Assembly (NCBI GenBank): GCA_036365515.1
Contig: CM070874.1
Coordinates: 172,473,797-172,537,796, forward strand
Origin: Torymus aiolomorphi
Taxonomy: Eukaryota; Arthropoda; Insecta; Hymenoptera; Torymidae
DNA length: 64,000 nt
Reading direction: 5' to 3'
Below are positions 46,371 to 58,465 of this stretch, one piece after another. How positions within the stretch are numbered: the stretch's first letter is position 1; each line of letters starts with the position of its first letter. The notes beneath the pieces were generated by a model, which saw only the letters and a list, made by a program, of their open reading frames with translations, was not told where the DNA came from and did no database searches. The position numbers and the translations under genes are program-made.

Positions 46371-47200
46371 TTAACTATAAATGGTAATGAAGAAGATTCT
46401 GCAGTAGTTAATGTTATTCTCGGTATAAAAACTTTATTTCCTGATTTTTCACCTATTATTATTTCAGCTTCTACATTGTATTTAAATGGTCTAGTTATTT
46501 TTAATCGCGTCCCATTGCATAAACCTTCATTTATACTTAAGTTTCTTATTAATATTACTATCGCATTAATTTTCAGATTTAATTTATGTGGAGATAAACC
46601 TTCACAAATATTATGCAAATATTCAATAGGAAAATTTATGTAAATATTATCATCTGATAGATCAACACCTTTATATGTAGCAGTATCTATACTATAATAA
46701 GAAATTTCATCACTATCGATCAATTTTAATATTTTATTATTCAGAATAGTTGAATCTTCATTATGAGACGTTAAAATGACACTTTATAGATAAATTATAA
46801 TTTATATCTTTATATATTTTCAAACCAACAACCGTCAGTTTTCCAACTGTTTGGTATTTTGAATGGATTAATTATTCCCTCTCCAATATCTAATAAAAAT
46901 GAAGCGAATTCTTCATTGTTACAACGAATATTTTTTTTTAACTTCATTATATTGAAAAGTGGCCAAATATCTGAATATTTTATTGTTTCTTGTATAATTG
47001 TGTTTCTACAACCGTTTTTAATAACTGGAAGAATTTGTCGAAAATCTCCTCCTAATACAATTAATTTCCCCCCAAATGGTAAATTATTATTACAAACATC
47101 TCTTAATGTCTTATCTAAAATATCTAAAGCTTTTTTTGGTATCATTGATGCTTCGTTCGAAAATGTATTAAAAAATGTCTTAATTGGTCGGCTACCAACG
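46371..47200 (-). pseudogene. Helitron 2 Pif1-like helicase, N-terminal part of the fragment
   Basis: It enters near 47190 with NEASMIPKKALDILDK (Walker B region; DEAS is usual, so D reads N), then FGGKLIVLGGDFRQILPVI, MKLKKNIRCNNEEFASFLL and IINPFKIPNSWKTD. A break at about 46740-46810 follows, then SYYSIDTATYKGVDLSD, NIYINFPIEYLHNICEGL, LCNGTRLKITRPF and KVFIPRITL up to the MITE. The Walker A region is missing; upstream sequence is replaced by the inverted arm and its minisatellite. Confidence 0.87.
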
Positions 47201-47214
47201 ACATTATTAAAAAA

Positions 47215-48110
47215 TGTTTTTAAAATTGGTCTGCTATCAGCGACCTTTAAAATTAGTCTCCTATCAACGATCTTCAAAACCAGTCTGTTATAAGCGACCT
47301 TCAAAATCGGTCTGCTATCAGCGACCTTCAAAATTAGTCTGCTATCAACGACCTTCAAAATCGGTCTGCTATCAGACCTCCAAAATTGATTAGCTTCAAA
47401 AATCGGTCTGCTATCAGCGACCTTCAAAATAGGTCTGACATATACATGTCAGTATTCAGACCTCCAAAATTGATTAGCTTTCAACAACCTTTAAAATTAA
47501 TGTATTTTCAATGACTTACAAACTGATCTTTTGCTTAACCTTCAAAATCGATCTATTTTTAGAGTTCAACAACGGTTTCGATTTAAGTTTTTGTCTGCTT
47601 TCAGCGACCTTCATAATTAATATTTTTAGCGTCATATTTTGAGCGACCTTTGAAATTAATATGAAGTTCAAAAGTTTTGAATGACTTTCAAGCTCAAAAT
47701 TTATGTTAATTAAATAACTATAAAAATGTTTAAAAATATAGCATATGTTTATTTAATAGAACAAAAGTAATACTTGAAAATTTTACATTTTTTTTTAACA
47801 GAGGAATAGGCCATTTTTTACTAACTTTTTATTATGAAAAAACAATGAAATATTTAATGGAAAATGAATTCAAAGATAGTAAAAAAAAGGGAAACCTCTA
47901 TAAAAAAGCACGCCTATCTATCTACCTCTTGGGTGGCGTGGAAAAGATAGACTTATGTGTGTTAAAAAAAATATCAATAGTCCTCAATGTTTGGAGACAA
48001 TATACAATTTTCCCATATACCTTACAGAAAGTTATTTGAGCTTAATCTTTAATTTCAGGGTTGAAAACGTCACATAACCTCATTCCTAGAAACTGCGAAG
48101 CCTATGCTCG
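47215..48110. repeat. Helitron 2 right inverted arm and minisatellite
   Basis: Inverted partner of 37390-38520. The part at 47215-47440 is the CAGACC/GCGACC minisatellite in opposite orientation. Together the arms make a hairpin of about 1 kb per side around the helicase and WDP genes. Confidence 0.8.
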
Positions 48111-48534
48111 TATGTCTATTTTTTCCGATGATTAGTGCCGTTTATAATTATTTACGGCCCGAGCGAAGCGAGACTCCCTGACGTCAATGTGAAAACACAA
48201 TACTTTACGCGTGGTATGAGAAAAAAAGATCGTTGCCGCATGTATACCGAGATGATAATACGATTAACGAAAAAAGTGATTATGAGGGGTGGTAAGAGGG
48301 GGGGGGGGCGAGGATCGGGCGTAGGAGGGCGCAGAGGGGCGCCTGAGGGGCGGGTGAAGGTGGGCTCAGAGGCTATTTTAATATAAAAAAAACTACGAAA
48401 TACGCTGATTTTTACGTTATTTTGAGGGGGAGCTAATAGGCGGGCGGAGGAACGAGCAGAGAGGGCGGTGAGGGGCGGATAAGGGGAGGGGGGCTGATGT
48501 TCAAAAACAACACTAACATCTATACAATATAGGT

Positions 48535-48537
<3 letters not shown>
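48111..48537 (-). other. Helitron 2 5' end region
   Basis: G-rich on the plus strand (48280-48370 and 48425-48500), with TTTTTACGTTATTTTGAGGG as in Helitron 1's 5' arms. It ends TCTACCTATATTG on the minus strand. Confidence 0.65.

Positions 48538-48599
<62 letters not shown>
48538..48599. repeat. (TA)n microsatellite
   Basis: About 60 bp between Helitron 2 and iteron block 4. Confidence 0.98.
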
Positions 48600-48600
<1 letters not shown>

Positions 48601-48834
48601 TTGTTTTAACAGATTTATGGAGCCCTTTTATACACATGAGCATATTTATGGAGCCCGTTTTCTTTTATGGAGCCCGGGTCCCATAAAATATTTTTCTCGG
48701 GCGTTTATGGAGCCCGATCTAGAGTCTATAACCCCAGGGTCCATTATTTCTTTAGTCACTTGCCATAGGGATCTCTGGGCTGTAGGTACTAATATACAGG
48801 GATGGGCTCCATAAACGGATGGGGGGATAATTAT
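48600..48834. mobile_element. Iteron block 4 (motif TTTATGGAGCCC)
   Basis: Motif direct at 48614-48625 and 48645-48656, direct/inverted pair at 48664-48687 (the inverted half is degenerate), direct at 48704-48715, inverted at 48804-48815. The core ATTATTTCTTTAGTCA is at 48743-48758, preceded by AACCCCAGGGTCC and followed by C. TA runs lie on both sides. Confidence 0.87.
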
Positions 48835-48851
48835 ATATATATATATATTAT

Positions 48852-49087
48852 AACTATGGGAATTGATATATTTGAAGCGATATCAACGTATAGATCGGTA
48901 CTTTTGAAGAGATGTCGGCATTTTGAAGAGACTCCTCAAATTTCTCAACGCAAGAATCGCGACTTTTGAGGAGAAATCTATACCCCCTTTTCCAAGAGTC
49001 GGTAACCTGAGGATCATTATTTCTTTAGTCACATTGTCCGAACTCTGAGCGAAAGGTTCACATCTCCTCAAAAGTACCAATTTACAA

Positions 49088-49095
<8 letters not shown>
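48852..49095. mobile_element. Iteron block 5 (motif CTTTTGAGGAGA)
   Basis: Motif direct at 48871-48880 (weak) and 48901-48912, direct/inverted pair at 48921-48941, direct at 48963-48974, inverted at 49063-49074. The core is at 49016-49031, preceded by GTAACCTGAGGATC and followed by C. It is separated from block 4 by a short TA run and followed by (CA)n(TA)n. Confidence 0.87.

Positions 49096-49097
<2 letters not shown>

Positions 49098-49141
<44 letters not shown>
49098..49141. repeat. (TA)n microsatellite
   Basis: TA run between block 5 and the left end of the foldback element. Confidence 0.98.
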
Positions 49142-49145
<4 letters not shown>

Positions 49146-49194
49146 CTATTGCTATTAGTTTGATATGGGTTTGCAATACGTTCGTAGGTTTTAA

Positions 49195-49790
49195 TTATTT
49201 TAAGGAGTAAAAAACGGACTCGAGACGAACCAATTTGTTTTGATGAATTTATTTCGCCAACGTTTCGAAAGTGTTTTTAACGTTCTTCATCAGGGCTGCA
49301 AAAGCATAGTTATAAAACATGTAGATTTATAAACAAAAAATAATATTAGACATAATATATAAAAAACATACCATAAAAACAATATTAACACATATTAAGT
49401 TCGTCTACGAGGAGTTTAAATTTCTCCTCATGAACGCAACGTCGCCAATTCACTATTAAATAGAATTACAGTTTTTAATAACATTAAGGAATTGAAATAC
49501 AATACGTGTATAAAAGAATATTTGTTTAAAAATGAAGTACTGGTAAGAACATACAAAGTTTATGACGTTCTGCAAACATAGTCAATTTTGAAAATGCCCA
49601 ACTGTATTAGGACAACTCCAAAATGGCACTAACAATAAATTAAAATTAAGGAGTAATGAATAACTGTTAGGATAGACAGGAAAGAGGTGGTGGGTGTCGG
49701 GAAAGGGAAATAGTGAGGGATAGCGGTTGCCTCGGTCACACTGGTGGAACAGGAGCGCAAGCGATGAGGAGTAGTGGACGAGACCCATAC
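49195..49790 (-). repeat. Penelope pseudo-LTR, inverted left copy
   Basis: Inverted copy of 51108-51704; it starts at the TACTCCTTAA end and reaches the ...CATACGATAAGAATGCGGAGA junction with the RT. The ORFs inside are not genes. Confidence 0.85.
49262..49296 (-). ncRNA. Hammerhead ribozyme motif, left pseudo-LTR
   Basis: On the minus strand, CTGATGA (49293-49287) is followed by a short stem-loop and GAAAC (49266-49262). One stem II pair is weakened compared with the right copy. Minimal hammerheads are known in Penelope pseudo-LTRs. Confidence 0.55.
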
Positions 49791-49794
49791 GATA

Positions 49795-50971
49795 AGAATG
49801 CGGAGACTAAAATAAACTTATGTAAAACAGAATTTTTGAAAGGAATTAAAATACTACTTGATTCTACGTATTTACAGTTTAATAATAAGTATTACAAACA
49901 GACTATGGGTGCACCGATGGGTTTTTGCACGAGTCCGTGGTTCGCCGATATTACTGTCGAACTTTTGGAAACCTCGTGTCTTAACAAATACAAAAGTGAA
50001 GTCTTACTGTACAAAAGATATGTAGATGACTGTATTCTTATTACTAAGAAAGATAAAACGAATGAAATCCTCACTACATTTAATAGTTATAATAGGAATT
50101 TGCAATTTACAATAGAATATGAACACAGCAACAGCATAAACTTCCTTGATATGACACTTACAAAAACAGATGATAACAAAATAATCACCAATTGGTATAG
50201 AAAAAACACAGCCTCTGGACGTTACATGAATTATTTTTCCCACCACCCACAGTCACAAAAAATAGCTATTATATACAACCTTGTCGACAAATCTATAAAA
50301 CTTTCTCATCCACAGTTCCATATCGATAACTTAAAAATTACCACACATTACCTTCAATTTAACAATTACCCTCCAGATATTATTAAAAAATATATTGGCA
50401 TTAGACTCGACCAGATCCGTAAAAACAATGTAACGTCGCCACTTACAACACAGCCAACAATACTAAATCAATAGTCTCTAAAACAAAAATGATACTGCCA
50501 TACATAAAGAATTTTACTCCAAAAATTGACTGTATCCTCCGTACACACAATATAATTCCTATATATAAAACCATTAACAAGTTTAATCATTTGATAAGAC
50601 TAGGAAAGGGCCGTCTCGATTTATTAAACACTAATGGGATAGTTTACAAGATCAACTGCAATAACTGCTCTGCCACATACATCGGTATGAGTAAACGAAA
50701 ATTAACGAAACGTGTGTACGAACATAAAAGAGCAGTCAAATTAGGCGCTGAAAATTCTGCACTCGCTGGCCATACACAGGACACTGGACATTCCATAAAT
50801 TTTGATAAGATCAGAATACTAGACAAAGAATCGAACTATTTTAAACGCACTTTTTCTGAGATGATGCACATACACTTCTACAATAATACACTCAACCATA
50901 TGGAAGATACCCATTTCTTAAAAAACACGTATAAAAAGACAATAGATACTATCAAGAAGCAACACATCTAA
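49795..50971 (+). pseudogene. Penelope RT - GIY-YIG endonuclease, N-truncated
   Basis: The frame enters in mid-RT (INLCKTEFLKGIKILLDSTY), has MGAPMGFCTSPWFADI, the catalytic YKRYVDDCILI, and INFLDMTLTK. It shifts frame near 50460 and continues with the linker and a GIY-YIG domain: NTNGIVYKINC, ATYIGMSKRKLTKRVYEHK, SALAGHTQDTGHSI and SEMMHIHFYNN. RT motif A and everything before it are missing, replaced by the left pseudo-LTR. Truncation of this kind is common in Penelope copies. It is inactive as an RT. Confidence 0.9.
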
Positions 50972-51107
50972 ATTTATAACATTTACAATTGCCCTCTACG
51001 TGTTTACAACCTCTTTCCTCCATCACTTTACTATCTTGTTTCATACTGTAGGATCAGGTGAGCATGCGATTAGAGAGGTGGCACACCTAATACGCTAGAG
51101 TCTCCGC

Positions 51108-51704
51108 ATTCTTATCGTATGGGTCTCGTCCACTACTCCTCATCGCTTGCGCTCCTGTTCCACCGGTATGACCGAGGCAACCGCTATCCCTCACTATTTC
51201 CCTTTCCCGACCCCCACCACCTCTTTCCTGTCTATCCCAACCGTTATTCATTACTCCTTAATTTTAATTTATCGTTAGTGCCATTTTGGAGTTGTCCTAA
51301 TACAGTTAGGCATTTTCAAATTGACTATGTTTGCAGAACGTCATAAACTTTGTAAGTTCTTGCCAGTACTTCATTTTTAAACAAATATTTTTTTATACAC
51401 GTATTGTATTTCAATTCCTTAATGTTATTAAAAACTGTAATTGTATTTAATAGTGAATTGGCGACGTTGCGTTCATGAGGAGAAATGTAAACTCCTCGTA
51501 GACGAACTTAATATGTGTTAATATTGTTTTTATGGTATGTTTTTTATATATTATGTCTAATATTGTTTTTTGTTTATAAATCTACATGTTTTATAACTGT
51601 GCTTTCGCAGCCCTGATGAAGAAAGTTAAAAACACTTTCGAAACGTTGGCGAAATAAATTCATCAAAACAAATTGGTTCGAGTCCGTTTTTTACTCCTTA
51701 AAAT
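51108..51704 (+). repeat. Penelope pseudo-LTR, right copy
   Basis: It starts near CGCATTCTTATCGTATGGGT and ends TTACTCCTTAAAAT; inverted partner of 49195-49790. Confidence 0.85.
51608..51650 (+). ncRNA. Hammerhead ribozyme motif, right pseudo-LTR
   Basis: CTGATGA (51613-51619), stem II GAAAG/CTTTC with an A-rich loop, then GAAAC (51640-51644) and GTTGGCG, in the order of a type I hammerhead. The cleavage site was not resolved. Confidence 0.65.
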
Positions 51705-51839
51705 AGTTTGATATGGGGTTAGTAGTCTATTCGAATCAACAGGCGACCAAAACTTTTTAACATACTCGTTTTCGGAATCAATGCTTATGATAATCCAAAA
51801 CTTTGATGCCAAACCTGCCACATTTGGTCAAAAAGCGTT

Positions 51840-53150
51840 ACTCCTATGACACATTCTACGAAAAAGTGTCATTCCTTTTACAAAAAAGTATTACCCTTAT
51901 GACACATTTTCGGAAAAAGTGTCACTTCTCCTATGATAAAGTGTTATTCCTCCTATGAAAAAGTGTCACTCCTCCTATTAAAAAGTGTCACTCCTATGAC
52001 ACATTCTACGAAAAAGTTTCACACCTATAACGCATTCTACGAAAAAGTGTTACTCCTATGGCACATTCTAGGAAAAACTGTTACGCCTGCAATAAAAAGT
52101 TTCACTCCTATGAAAAAGTGTCACCCATCATATGAAAAAGTGTGACTCCTCCTATGAAAAAGTGCCACTCCTCCTATGAAAAAATGTCACTCCTATGACA
52201 CATTTTGGGAAAAAGCGTTACCCCACCTATGAGAAAGTGTCACTCCTATGACACATTGTATGAAAAAGTGTTACTCCCCCTATGAAAAAGTGTCACTCCT
52301 TTTATAAAAAAGTGTTACTCCTATGACACATTTTAGGAAAAAGTGTTACTCCTATGACACATTTTAGGTAAAAGTGTTACTCCTATGACACATTTTAGGT
52401 AAAAGTGTTACTCTTATGACACATTTAGAAAAAGTGTTGCTCCTCCTATGATAAAGCGTCACTCCGCCTATGAAAAGCTGCCACTCTTATGACCCATTCT
52501 ATGAAAAACTGTTACTCCACCTATGAAAAAGTGTCACTCCGTTTATGAAAAAGTGTTACTGCTATGACACATTTTAGGAAAAAGTATTGCTCCTCCTATG
52601 AAAAGGTGTCACTCGTATGACACATTTTGCGAAAAGCGCTACTCTTCTATGAAAGTGTCACTCCTATAACGCATTCTACGAAAAAGTGTCACTCCTATGA
52701 AACATTCTATGAAAAAGTGTTACTTCTCCTATGAAAATTTGTCACTCCTATGACACATTTTAGGAAAAGGTGTTATTCCTCATATGAAAAATGATCACTC
52801 CTCCTATGAAAGAGTGTCACACCTATGACACATTTTTAGAAAAATTGTCGCTCCTCCTATGAAAAAGTGTTACTTCTCCTATGAAAAAGTGTAACTCCTC
52901 CTATGATAAAGTGTCACTCTTCCGATGAAAAAGTGTCACACCTATGACAGATTTTGCGAAAAGCGCTACTCCTTCTATGAAAAAGTGTCACCTCTATGAC
53001 GCATTCTACGAAAAATTGTCACTCATATAATACTTTCTATGAAAAAGTGTTACTCCTCCTATGAAAAAGTGTCACTCCCCCTATGAAAAGGTGTCACCCC
53101 TTTGGTACATTCGATGAAAAAGTATCACTCCTAGGACATATTGATAAGTA
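51840..53150. repeat. Foldback left minisatellite array
   Basis: Dozens of imperfect units mixing TGAAAAAGTGTCACTCCTCC and TATGACACATTCTACG segments. Unit order is irregular. The ORF inside is an artefact. Confidence 0.95.
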
Positions 53151-53214
53151 TCAATAGAGCGGAATACTGTGTAGGCTATTAATCCAACCGATACACTGTC
53201 TCATATAATGCGTC

Positions 53215-55700
53215 ATATGTGTGACACATTTTTCCAAAATATGTCATACGAGTGATACTTTTTCATAGATTGTGCCATAGGAGTGACTCCCTTTCATAAG
53301 AGGAGTGACGCTTTTTCATAGGAGGAGTAACAATTTTTCATAGAACGTGTCATAGGAGTGACACTTTTTCTTAGAATGTGTCATAGGAGTGACACTTTCG
53401 CATAGGAGGAGTAATACTTTTTCATATAATGTGTTATAGGAGTAACACATTTTCTAGAATGCCTCATAGGAGTAATACTTTTTCATAGGAGGAGTAGCGC
53501 TTTTCGCAAAATGTGTCATAGGAGTGACACTTTTTCATAGCAGGAGTAACACTGTTTCATAGGAGGAGTGACACCTTTTCATAGGAGAAGTAACACTTTT
53601 TCCCAAAATGTGTCATAGATTTTCATAGGGGAAGTGACGCTTTTTCATAGGAGGAGTAATGCTTTTTCATAGAAGGAGTAACACTTTTTCATAGGAGGAG
53701 TGACACTTTTTTCAGAGGAGGAGTAACACTTTTTCATAGAATGTGTCGTAGGAGTGACACTTTTTCGTAGAATGCATCATAGGAGTCACACTTTTTCATA
53801 GGATGGGTAGCACTTCTCGCAAAATGTGTCATAGGAGTGACACACACTCATAGGAGGAGTGACTCCTTATCATAGGAGGAGTAACCCTTCTTCATAAAAG
53901 AAGTGACACATTCTCACAGGAGGCGTAACACTATTTCATAGAATGTGTCATAGGAGTGTCACCATTTCATAGGGGGAGTGATGCTTTTTCATAGGAGTAA
54001 CATTTTTCCTAAATGTGTCATAGGAATTACACTTTTTGGTAGAATTTGCCATAGGAGTAAGACTGTTTGTGGAATGTCATAGGAGTGACACGTTTGAATA
54101 TGAGGTGCGAAACTTTTCCATAGGAGGAGTAACAGTTATTCATAGAATGTGTCATAGGAGTGACACCTTTTCATATGGGGAGTGACGCTTTTTCAAAGGA
54201 GGAGCAACCCTTTTAAATAGAATGTGTCATAGGAGTGACACTTTTTGTAGATTGCGTCATAGTTGTGACACTTTTCTATATGAGGAGTAACACTTTCATA
54301 GGAGGAGTAACACTTTTTCGTAGAATGTATCATAGGTGTGAAACCTTTTCATAGGAGGAGTAATAGTTTATCCTAAAATGTGTCATAAGAGTGACACTTT
54401 TTCGTCGAATGTGTCATAGTAGTGACACCTTTTCGTTGAATGTGTCATAGGAGTAACACTTTTTCATAAGAGGAGTAACACTTTTTCATAGAATGTGTCA
54501 TAGTGGTGACACCTTTTCATACGAGGAGTGACGCGCTTTCATAGTAGGAGTAACACTTTTTCCTAAAATGTGTTATAGGAGTAACACTTTTTTACAGGAG
54601 TGACTTTTTTTCATAGGAGGAGTGATACTTTTTTCATAGGAGGAGTAACACTTTTTGATAGAATGTGTCATATGTGTCACACTTTTTCGTAGAATGCATC
54701 ATAGGAGTGACACATTTTAATAGGAGTAACACTTTTTTGTAGAAGGAATATTGCTTTTCGCAAAATCTGTCATAGGTGTGACACTTTGTCATGGGAAGAA
54801 TGACATTTTTTCATTAGAGGAGTTACACTTTTTCATAAGAGGAGTAACACTTTTTCATAGGAGAAGCGACAATTTTTCTAAAAATGTGTCATAGGAGTGA
54901 CACTTTTCCATATGAGGAGTAACACTTTTTCATAGGAGGAGTAACACTTTTTCGTAGAATGTATCATAGGTGTGAAACCTTTTCATAGGAGGAGTAATAG
55001 TTTATCCTAAAATGTGTCATAAGAGTGACACTTTTTCGTCGAATGTGTCATAGTAGTGACTCCTTTTCGTTGAATGTGTCATAGGAGTAACACTTTTTCA
55101 TAACAGTTTTTCACAACACTTTTTCGTAGAATGCATCATAGGAGTGACACATTTTAATAGGAGTAACATTTTTTTGTAAAATGTGTCATAGAAGTGACAC
55201 TTTTTTGTAGAAGGAGTATTGCTTTTCGCAAAATCTGTCATAGGTGTGACACTTTTTCATGGGAAGAGTGACACTTTTCCATTGGAGGAGTTACACTTTT
55301 TCATAGGAGTAACACTTTTCCATAGGAGGAGCGACAATTTTTCTAAAAATGTGTCATAGGAGTGACACGTTTCCATATGAGGAGTGACACTTTCTCATAG
55401 GTGGAGTCACGCTTTTTCCCAAAATGTGTCATAGGATGGACCCTTTTCCATAGAAGGAGTGACAAATTTTCATAGGAAGTGTGATAGTTTTTCGTAGGAG
55501 GACGAATGCTTTTTCTCAAAATGTGTCATAGGAGTGACACTTTCTCATAGAATGTGTCATAGGAGTGACACTTTTTCATAGGAAGAGTAAGACTTGTTCA
55601 TAGAATATGTCATAGGAGTGACACATTTTTCCAAAATGTGTCATAGGGGTAACACTTTTTTATAGGAGGAATGACACTTTTTCGTAGAATGCGTCATACG
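53215..55700. repeat. Foldback right minisatellite array
   Basis: Inverse of the left array (GGAGTGACACTTTTTCATA, AATGTGTCATA), about twice as long. It contains a large internal duplication: about 54290-54480 recurs at about 54935-55105. Confidence 0.95.
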
Positions 55701-55849
55701 AGTAACGCTTTTTGACCAAGTGAGGAACGTTTGGCACTAAAGTTTTGTATTATCATAAGCATTGATTCCGAAAACGAGTATGTTAAAAAGTTCTGGTCGC
55801 CTGTTGATTGGAATAGACTATCAACCCCATGTCAAACTATTAGCAATAG

Positions 55850-56363
<514 letters not shown>

Positions 56364-56443
<80 letters not shown>
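56364..56443. repeat. (TA)n microsatellite
   Basis: About 80 bp between block 6 and the DD41D composite. Confidence 0.98.
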
Positions 56444-56448
<5 letters not shown>

Positions 56449-56559
56449 GGTGACCCATTTTAATCGCTACACCCGGATTTTTCGGATCCTAAGACAGATA
56501 GGAAAAAATGATTCAGACAAAAGTTGTAGGGGACGAAGGGGGCCAAACGATGGTCCTAA

Positions 56560-56740
56560 CAGCTTTGACCTTGAACTTGACCTTCAAGGTTATTTCAAGG
56601 TCAAGTGGTTTTTTTTAATAGGAACACCTATTTTTGACCCCGGATTCGGAAAGAGCGGGAAATTTTACGTTCAAAATCATATTGAGACATTTTTTTCAAG
56701 GTCATTTCAAGGTCATTTCAAGGCCAAATGAAGGTCGAAC
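56560..56740. repeat. TCAAGGTCA motif cluster, left arm
   Basis: Several TCAAGGTCA / TGACCTTGA units occur in both orientations, including three close copies at 56697-56725. The same cluster lies at about 60715-60885 in the right arm. They could be transposase-binding subterminal repeats. Confidence 0.6.
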
Positions 56741-57069
56741 TCCGAAAAATCCATTTTAAGTCGTTTTTTCCATGAGTCACAGGCTTAAGTGGTTCAAACT
56801 GATCGTAGGTTTAATAGGGAAACCCACACACCCAAAACTTTCACATCCTAGTAAACAAATATCAAACTTGCACATCCGAACCCCATGCTCTTCATAGCCT
56901 CACATGCTAAACTGTTACACCAGACATCCCCCAGTCCCACACATCTCTACCCCATGTCTGATGTTTAACGGAAACTTCAAGATCATTAAAGCTTCTGTTG
57001 TAAATGTGTCAACCTTACGTTTAGCGCTACCCAGAAACAACGACGTGGACGTAGTAAGGATTGTTTCCT

Positions 57070-57412
57070 TTGGGGTGCTTGATTAAAGTGAGTCCCCTTG
57101 CCTCTCACTGTTCAGGGTGCTTGATTTAAGTGAGTCCCTTCGCCTTTCACTGATCAGGGTGCTTGATTAAAGTGAGTCCCCTTGCCTCTCACTGTTCAGG
57201 GTGCTTGATTTAAGTGAGTCCCTTCGCCTCTCACTGATCGGGGTGCTTGATTAAAGTGAGTCCCCTAGCCTCTCACTGTTCAGGGTGCTTGATTTATGTG
57301 AGTCCCTTCGCCTCTCACTGTCGGGGTGCTTGATTAAAGTGAGTCCGCTTGCCTCTCACTGTTCAGGGTGCTTGATTTAAGTGAGTCCCTTCGCCTCTCA
57401 CTTATGTGTTTA
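57070..57412. repeat. 42-bp minisatellite, left arm
   Basis: About eight units of GGTGCTTGATT(A/T)AAGTGAGT plus CCCTTCGCCTCTCACTG(A)TC(A/G), alternating between two variants. It follows the transposase stop. Confidence 0.95.
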
Positions 57413-57413
57413 T

Positions 57414-58465
57414 CTAACCTCGAAGAAAATGTTCGAAATTACGACCATTTGCTTCCAGGCACATAGTCAAACGCCTTTGGAAGTGGCGAACGGTGTTTAG
57501 TAAAGTTTGCCTTGGAATGGCAGCGCATGCTCGACGAATTCTGTCCATCATGTCTACTCTTGTGGTGGGCCTTTCCTCAAAAACGGCATTTTTTAAATAC
57601 CCCCATAAGTAAAAATCTGGTGATGTAAGATCTGGTGAGCAGCAGGCCATTCAACCGGACCACCTCGACCAATCCATCTGTTACCATACTGCTCATTCAA
57701 AAAAGTCCTGACAATTCGAGCGAAATGTGGTGTTGCGCCGTCCTGCTGGAGCCACATTCTTCGTCGCGTTTCTAAGTCAACATCTTCCATCAATACAGGT
57801 AGTTCATCTCTTATTAGCGTTAAGTACGTGTGTTGATTAACATTTTCTTCGAAAAAATAAGGGCCAATCACACATCCATTAATAATCCCACACCATACCA
57901 TAATACTCCATCGTCTTTGATGGTTTACAGTTCTGACCCAATGAGGATTAACATCAGACCAGTAATGACAATTATGTCTATTCAATTCCCCATCACTTTG
58001 AAATTTTGCCTCATCAGAAAAAAGAACAAAATTAAAAAAGTCTGGATCATTTTCTATCATTTGTAAAGCCCATTGGCAAAACACAAAATGAGCAAACTGT
58101 AGCTCTTGGACCAGAGTAATATGATACGCATGATATCTAAGCACCTTCATAATTCTTAAAAATGTACTTTTTGGAAGACTGATTTCCCTTTCGATTCGAC
58201 GAGCGCTTATCTGTGGGTCAAGATGAATTATTGCCAGAATAGTCACAACCCGATTATCATTTTCATCATATTGATGGCGCCTACGTTGACGAACCATGTG
58301 TCCACCACGAGCTCTTTGAGTTAAACGTCTGATAGCCATAGCGTCAGGGTGTCGTCTGTCTGGATAGCGTTCAGCATAAATTCTTGCCGCAGCACGATAA
58401 TTACTTCGGCTTTCTCCTAAAGCCAACATCATGTCAACGATCTCGTTGGGCGGATAGTCAGCCAT
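57414..58465 (-). pseudogene. DD41D transposase, copy 1, frameshifted
   Basis: Tc1/mariner-superfamily transposase, cut-and-paste. The ATG at 58465 gives MADYPPNEIVDMMLALGES, then a helix-turn-helix N-terminus (AIRRLTQRARGG, ISARRIEREISLPKSTFLRI), FSDEAKF (first D), MVWCGIINGCVIGPYFF, WLQQDGATPHFARIV (second D). Compared with copy 2 it lacks four residues (QQRI) after ELQFAHF, and a 1-bp deletion near 57645 shifts the frame before the third D; the shifted frame continues SPDLTSPDFYLWGYLKN to the stop at 57414. Confidence 0.9.

Larger units (their letters stand above)
37237..48537 (-). mobile_element. Helitron 2, split by a LOA LINE and a MITE
   Basis: On the minus strand it starts TCTACCTATATTG (48537), directly after a TA run, and ends CTAG (37237-37240) after a GGGGTACCCC-type hairpin, again at TA. 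Removing the LINE (39221-44999) and the MITE (45088-46368) with one copy of each target duplication leaves about 4.2 kb. The order is inverted arm, helicase, WDP ORF, minisatellite, inverted arm, 3' hairpin. The helicase lacks its N-terminus and no Rep domain is seen, so it is nonautonomous. Confidence 0.8.
49170..51704 (+). mobile_element. Penelope-like retroelement
   Basis: RT and GIY-YIG endonuclease between inverted LTR-like repeats (49195-49790 minus, 51108-51704 plus), flanked by a 13-bp duplication AGTTTGATATGGG (49157-49169, 51705-51717). It inserted into the left terminal repeat of the foldback element. Confidence 0.9.
49142..55850. mobile_element. Foldback-type element with minisatellite arms, split by a Penelope element
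   Basis: The left end (49142-49169, continuing at 51705) and the right end (to 55850) are inverted repeats of about 170 bp; both read TTACTATTGCTA inward from a TA run. Next to the termini are long arrays of about 22- and 31-bp units, built on GTGTCACTCCTATGACACAT, direct in the left arm (51840-53150) and inverted in the right arm (53215-55700). A short unique centre lies at about 53150-53215. Without the Penelope insert the element is about 4.15 kb. There is no coding capacity. The layout matches foldback (FB/Galileo-like) elements; family membership is not established. Confidence 0.8.

Noticed and set aside
48111..48540. ORFs at 48135-48643 as genes
   Set aside because: They cover the Helitron 5' G-rich region and a TA tract.
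51840..55700. Possible CRISPR-like array
   Set aside because: The repeats are irregular in length, there are no unique spacers of constant size, the array turns into its own inverse, and the context is a eukaryotic genome.
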